This document shows positions 24,089 through 27,097 of a DNA stretch of 27,097 bases, in pieces. How positions within the stretch are numbered: the first letter of the stretch is position 1; every line of letters starts with the position of its first letter. Origin of the DNA: Firmicutes bacterium UBA4845 (GTDB taxonomy: Bacteria; Bacillota; Clostridia; Tissierellales; Sedimentibacteraceae); contig DHER01000015.1 of assembly GCA_002399975.1 (NCBI GenBank), positions 1 to 27,097 of the forward strand. Reading direction: 5' to 3'. Made by a program: the position numbers and the translations under genes. The notes below the pieces were generated by a model that was not told the origin of the DNA, did no database searches, and saw nothing but the letters and a program-made list of their open reading frames with translations.

Positions 24089-25523
24089 AAAAATCTATAT
24101 ATTACTGGGTATTCTGGCTGTCGCCTGCATAGTGACATTTGGTGTTACTCGGCTCGAAGATCATAAAGAGCAGATCAAAAACAGCGACGAAATCATTCTG
24201 GAGGTGCCCAGTGATTCTGTGCAGTCTTTGTCATGGAAAAATGAATCAGGGACATTTGCGTTCCACAAGGATGAAAAATGGATTTACGATGAAGATGAGG
24301 ACTTTCCTGTGGATGAGGAAAAAATCAACGAGTTTTTGAAACAATTTCAGGCGTTTGGTGTATCCTTCGTCATTGAAGGGGTGAAAGACTATGGACAGTA
24401 TGGGCTGGATGACCCAGTTTGCACCATTAATTTGGCGACAGAGGATAAGTCCTATAAAATTTTGCTTGGTAACTACAGTAAAATGGACTCCGAACGATAT
24501 GTCTCCATTGGGGATGGAAATGTCTACCTGGTAAAAAATGATCCGCTGGATTATTTTGATGCTGTCCTTAGTGATATGATAGACCATGATGAAACTCCGA
24601 AGTTTGATCGGGTGACGAAAATCCAGTTCAGAGGTGACGAAGACTACAGTATTGTATATGAGGAAGATAGCGCCAACACCTATTGTGCTGATGACGTCTA
24701 TTTCGCACAGCAGGACGGAAAAAAGTTGCCCCTTGATACCTCTAGAGTGGGTCAGTATCTAGGGAATATCAGTAACCTGAATCTTACCGATTATGTGACG
24801 TACAATGTAACAGAAAAGGGGCTACGGAAATACGGGTTGGATGCTCCCGAACTGACGGTAACTATGGACTACACCTCAGAGAACGAAGATGGTGACGAGA
24901 CTTCGGATACCTTTGTTCTGAATATTAGCCGCGATCCGAAAGAAAAGAAGACCGCCGAGGAAGCCGCTAAAAAAGAAGAAAAGAAGACCGCCAAAGAAAC
25001 TGCTAAAGAAGAAAGCGACAGCTCGGAGGAGGAAGAAATCACGGCATATGCAAGAGTCGGCGAGTCTCAGATCGTTTATCAGATTTCTTCGGATGATTAC
25101 AAGGAACTGATGGCAGCGTCTTATGACTCCTTAAGGCATCCAGAGGTACTTTCCGCAGATTTTGCAGATATAAGCCAGATTGATATTTCTTTGGAAGGTA
25201 ATGATTACACCATCACCTCAGAGAAAAAAAGAGATAAGCGCAACTATTTTTATGGAGAAGAAGAGCTAGAAATCGCTGATTTTCAAAACGCCTTGGAAGC
25301 TTTGAGTGCAGATAGTTTTACGGATGAGCAGCCGACACAAAAGGAAGAAATCAGTCTGACGGTCTACTTGGATAATGAAAACTATCCGAAAGTCCAGATC
25401 AAATTGTATCAATATGATGGAACCCACTGCCTTGCGGTAGTCGATGGAAAGCCTGTATCACTTATAAATCGCTCTAATGTGGTTGATTTGATTGAAGCAG
25501 TTCATGCGATCGTGCTTAACTAA
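24075..25523 (+). CDS. DUF4340 domain-containing protein
   Basis: A 482-residue protein with an N-terminal membrane anchor (IYILLGILAVACIVTFGVT) and DUF4340-type repeats on the outside. KDEKWIYDEDEDFPVDEEKI and LRKYGLDAPELTVTM are family-like segments, and a second unit begins near residue 365. Between the units is a Lys/Glu/Ala-rich tract (about 287-322) in which KKTAEEAAKKEEKKTAKETA shows an internal tandem duplication. Function is unknown; genes of this family commonly follow gldG. GAAGGTG precedes the ATG, which lies inside the gldG-like gene. The operon ends at the terminator at 25547. Confidence 0.87.
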   Translation: MKRSKKIYILLGILAVACIVTFGVTRLEDHKEQIKNSDEIILEVPSDSVQSLSWKNESGTFAFHKDEKWIYDEDEDFPVDEEKINEFLKQFQAFGVSFVIEGVKDYGQYGLDDPVCTINLATEDKSYKILLGNYSKMDSERYVSIGDGNVYLVKNDPLDYFDAVLSDMIDHDETPKFDRVTKIQFRGDEDYSIVYEEDSANTYCADDVYFAQQDGKKLPLDTSRVGQYLGNISNLNLTDYVTYNVTEKGLRKYGLDAPELTVTMDYTSENEDGDETSDTFVLNISRDPKEKKTAEEAAKKEEKKTAKETAKEESDSSEEEEITAYARVGESQIVYQISSDDYKELMAASYDSLRHPEVLSADFADISQIDISLEGNDYTITSEKKRDKRNYFYGEEELEIADFQNALEALSADSFTDEQPTQKEEISLTVYLDNENYPKVQIKLYQYDGTHCLAVVDGKPVSLINRSNVVDLIEAVHAIVLN

Positions 25524-25546
25524 ATACAGATATCAATATTTAAATC

Positions 25547-25582
25547 AAGAGGCGGAGACTGCCACAGTCTCCGCCTCTTTAA
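25547..25582 (+). terminator. Terminator of the Gld-like operon
   Basis: AAGAGGCGGAGACTG (25547-25561), loop CCA, and CAGTCTCCGCCTCTT (25565-25579) form a perfect 15 bp stem followed by a short T run. Its last bases merge into the right flanking direct repeat. Confidence 0.92.
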
Positions 25583-25660
25583 TTCCCTCAAATCATATAT
25601 TCCCGCAACTATTATATTTGTAAATTATTGGACTGCAAAAATAACCGTCCCCAGCGCATC
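25578..25660. repeat. Right flanking direct repeat with REP-like class B unit, copy 4
   Basis: TTTAATTCCCTCAAATCATA, TATTCCCGCA, a 13-base insertion, TAAATTATTGGACTGCAAAA and then ATAACCGTCCCCAGCGCATC. It matches 18571-18640. On the reverse strand the final unit contains GGGGACGGTT, the core shared with the class A palindromes. The remaining sequence to 25827 is AT-rich leader without a gene. Confidence 0.85.
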
Positions 25661-25827
25661 CTCGTCAAATCTAAAGTTGTTAATTTTGTATCCCCATATA
25701 GTTAATGATATGATAAAATTATATTAGTATCTTCATAATCTTACAGGTAGCTAAATAGGCTTGTAGAACATCGGAATTCTATATTATAAAAAATTTTCAC
25801 AATATTATAAAAGTAGGAGGCGAGTTT

Positions 25828-26682
25828 ATGAATATTTCTATACAAAATGTTGGGAAAACATATAAAACAGGAAAAGTAGCTTTAAAGGATATATCCATTG
25901 AAATGATTAGCCCAAATATGATTGGATTGGTAGGTCCTAACGGAGCAGGGAAAAGTACATTGATGAAATTGATTGTGGCAGCTTTGTTGCCTACAACAGG
26001 AAGTATAACTCTTAATAATGAACCACTACATAAAAAAGAAAAGACACTTAAAGGCATGTTGGGATATCTTCCGCAAACCTTTGGACTCTATGATGAACTA
26101 ACGGTTTGGCAATTTTTAGATTACATGGCAGCTTTGAAGGATATTAAAAATTCCAAAGATGCAATAGCAAAAGTTATTAACGAAACGAATCTTGAGGAAA
26201 AGAAAAATGCAAAGATCAAAACATTATCTGGTGGGCAAAGACAGCGTGTAGGTATTGCCCAAGCCCTAATTGGAAATCCTGAATTGTTGGTTCTAGACGA
26301 ACCTACTGTGGGACTAGACTCAGAAGAGCGAATTAAATTTCGAAATCTATTTTCAAAAAACGCTCAAGATAAAATCGTCCTACTTTCTACCCATATCATT
26401 GAAGACGTACAATCTATATGCAGTAGGCTTATAGTAATCAATAGGGGTATAATTCTATTTGATGGCAGGCCTGATGAGTTAATTCGAGCTGCAAATGGAC
26501 ACGTAGGTATTATCGAAGGACAAGATAAAATTGATGAAGACACAGATTATCAAATCACTGCACGTATCAATACAGCACGAGGTGTATCCTGCCGCATAGT
26601 AGCAGATACCCTTCCACCTTTTGCACAACCCATTGAACCATCACTAGAAGATGCCTATATGTTTTTGATTGAGGGGAGATGA
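25828..26682 (+). CDS. ABC transporter ATP-binding protein
   Basis: A 284-residue ATPase with Walker A GPNGAGKST (36-44), signature LSGGQRQRVGIAQAL, Walker B LLVLDEPTVGLDS and switch LSTHIIED. GTGLDSEERIKF-like wording after Walker B and a C-terminal accessory region of about 70 residues fit the ABC-2 (BcrA/NatA/CcmA) group. AGGAGG is eight bases before the ATG. Codon use is AT-rich like the left part of the window and unlike the neighbouring Gld-like operon, so the two ABC systems have different histories. It is followed after 4 bases by its presumed permease. Cargo is unknown. Confidence 0.92.
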   Translation: MNISIQNVGKTYKTGKVALKDISIEMISPNMIGLVGPNGAGKSTLMKLIVAALLPTTGSITLNNEPLHKKEKTLKGMLGYLPQTFGLYDELTVWQFLDYMAALKDIKNSKDAIAKVINETNLEEKKNAKIKTLSGGQRQRVGIAQALIGNPELLVLDEPTVGLDSEERIKFRNLFSKNAQDKIVLLSTHIIEDVQSICSRLIVINRGIILFDGRPDELIRAANGHVGIIEGQDKIDEDTDYQITARINTARGVSCRIVADTLPPFAQPIEPSLEDAYMFLIEGR

Positions 26683-26686
26683 TTAT

Positions 26687-27097
26687 ATGAGTTTTTTTTC
26701 TTATCTACGTGTAGAAATAAGTAGAATCTTCAAATCTAAGACAACATGGCTTTTTATAGTGCTTACAATGGCAACGCCTTTAGTTGGGCTAACCATATTC
26801 AAACCGAACAATGTAGAAACTGCTGCTACTCAAATGATTCTCAACCCAGTACTTACTGGTACTATTGGTGGGGCAATCTTGTTCGCACTATTCACCTTAT
26901 TCGAATTAAATAGAGTGAATAAGTATGGAGTTTCCATGCTAACAGATGCTATAGCATCTCCTATGGTATTGTATATTGCCAAGATAAGTGCTATATTCAC
27001 CGTTTCTATCGTAACGATTTTTTTAACCATTTTAATGTATTTACCTTATACATTCATTAATATGGAATCCTTTTTTAATGCGAAACTCTATATCTGT
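26687..27097 (+). CDS. ABC transporter permease, partial (runs off the window)
   Basis: From the ATG at 26687, behind GAGGGGAG, 137 codons are open to the window edge. The protein starts SFFSYLRVEISRIFKSKTTW and shows hydrophobic segments at about residues 24-36, 60-77 and 94-115, with a cytoplasmic ELNRVNKYGVSMLTDAIASP stretch typical of ABC-2 permeases. It should pair with the ATPase just upstream. The 3' part is missing only because the window ends. Confidence 0.8.
   Translation, partial: MSFFSYLRVEISRIFKSKTTWLFIVLTMATPLVGLTIFKPNNVETAATQMILNPVLTGTIGGAILFALFTLFELNRVNKYGVSMLTDAIASPMVLYIAKISAIFTVSIVTIFLTILMYLPYTFINMESFFNAKLYIC

Larger units (their letters stand above)
18571..25660. mobile_element. 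Putative acquired module flanked by direct repeats
   Basis: Six co-oriented genes (response regulator, kinase, GldA/GldF/GldG-like ABC transporter, DUF4340 protein) show clearly higher G+C and different codon choice (frequent GCC, GGC, CTG, CGC) than both flanks. They are bounded by a long direct repeat at 18571 and 25578. There is no integrase, transposase or tRNA at the ends. The composition shift and repeats are seen directly; horizontal transfer by recombination between repeats is inference. Confidence 0.5.

Noticed and set aside
1..27097. tRNA, rRNA or a replication origin
   Set aside because: I saw no tRNA cloverleaf with a TTCGA-type arm, no rRNA sequence and no DnaA-box cluster.

Overview
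The window reads as a low-GC, strictly anaerobic Firmicute of the Clostridia/Tissierellia type. Supporting this are AT-rich codon use, strong GGAGG ribosome binding sites, a clostridial-type anaerobic sulfite reductase operon, ferredoxin-rich redox enzymes and a UPF0597-type L-cysteine desulfidase. Species cannot be named from the sequence.

Region 1 (95-10373) is an anaerobic respiration/assimilation cluster. A Crp/Fnr regulator is divergent from asrABC (anaerobic sulfite reductase). These are followed without a clear break by a Nas/Nap-like molybdopterin oxidoreductase, a four-cluster ferredoxin subunit, an NAD/FAD oxidoreductase and a TDT (TehA/SLAC1/SSU1-type) anion channel. After a hairpin come moeA and mobB, which supply molybdenum cofactor. 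A perfect TGTGA-N6-TCACA site lies in the divergent promoter region.

Region 2 (10473-12643) is a cobalamin-riboswitch-headed tetrapyrrole operon in decay. Precorrin-2 dehydrogenase and hemC are intact. hemA survives only as two fused scraps with an in-frame stop, hemD only as a 3' scrap, and hemB is cut after about 43 codons by a REP-like palindrome. AsrC needs siroheme, so the missing steps must be encoded elsewhere or siroheme supply is affected.

Region 3 (12.6-15.0 kb) is a scrapyard of small genes, REP-like repeats and remnants: a small XRE-like protein, a coiled-coil fragment, a GNAT acetyltransferase behind a structured leader with terminator/antiterminator pairing, and an hsdM 3' fragment.

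Region 4 (15.0-18.5 kb) is a cysteine module: a divergent XRE repressor, a sodium:solute symporter and a cysteine desulfidase, with a strong palindrome inside the promoter spacer.

Region 5 (18.57-25.66 kb) is visibly richer in G+C and is bracketed by two copies of a roughly 65-80 bp direct repeat ending in a REP-like unit. It encodes an OmpR-type two-component system and a GldA/GldF/GldG/DUF4340 ABC transporter, with a TTTAAGC direct repeat at the transporter promoter. It looks like an acquired module. Region 6 (25.8 kb to the end) returns to AT-rich sequence with a second ABC transporter, whose permease runs off the window.

Two short repeat families, at six sites, share a GGGACGGTT-like core and sit at nearly every gene breakpoint in the window.
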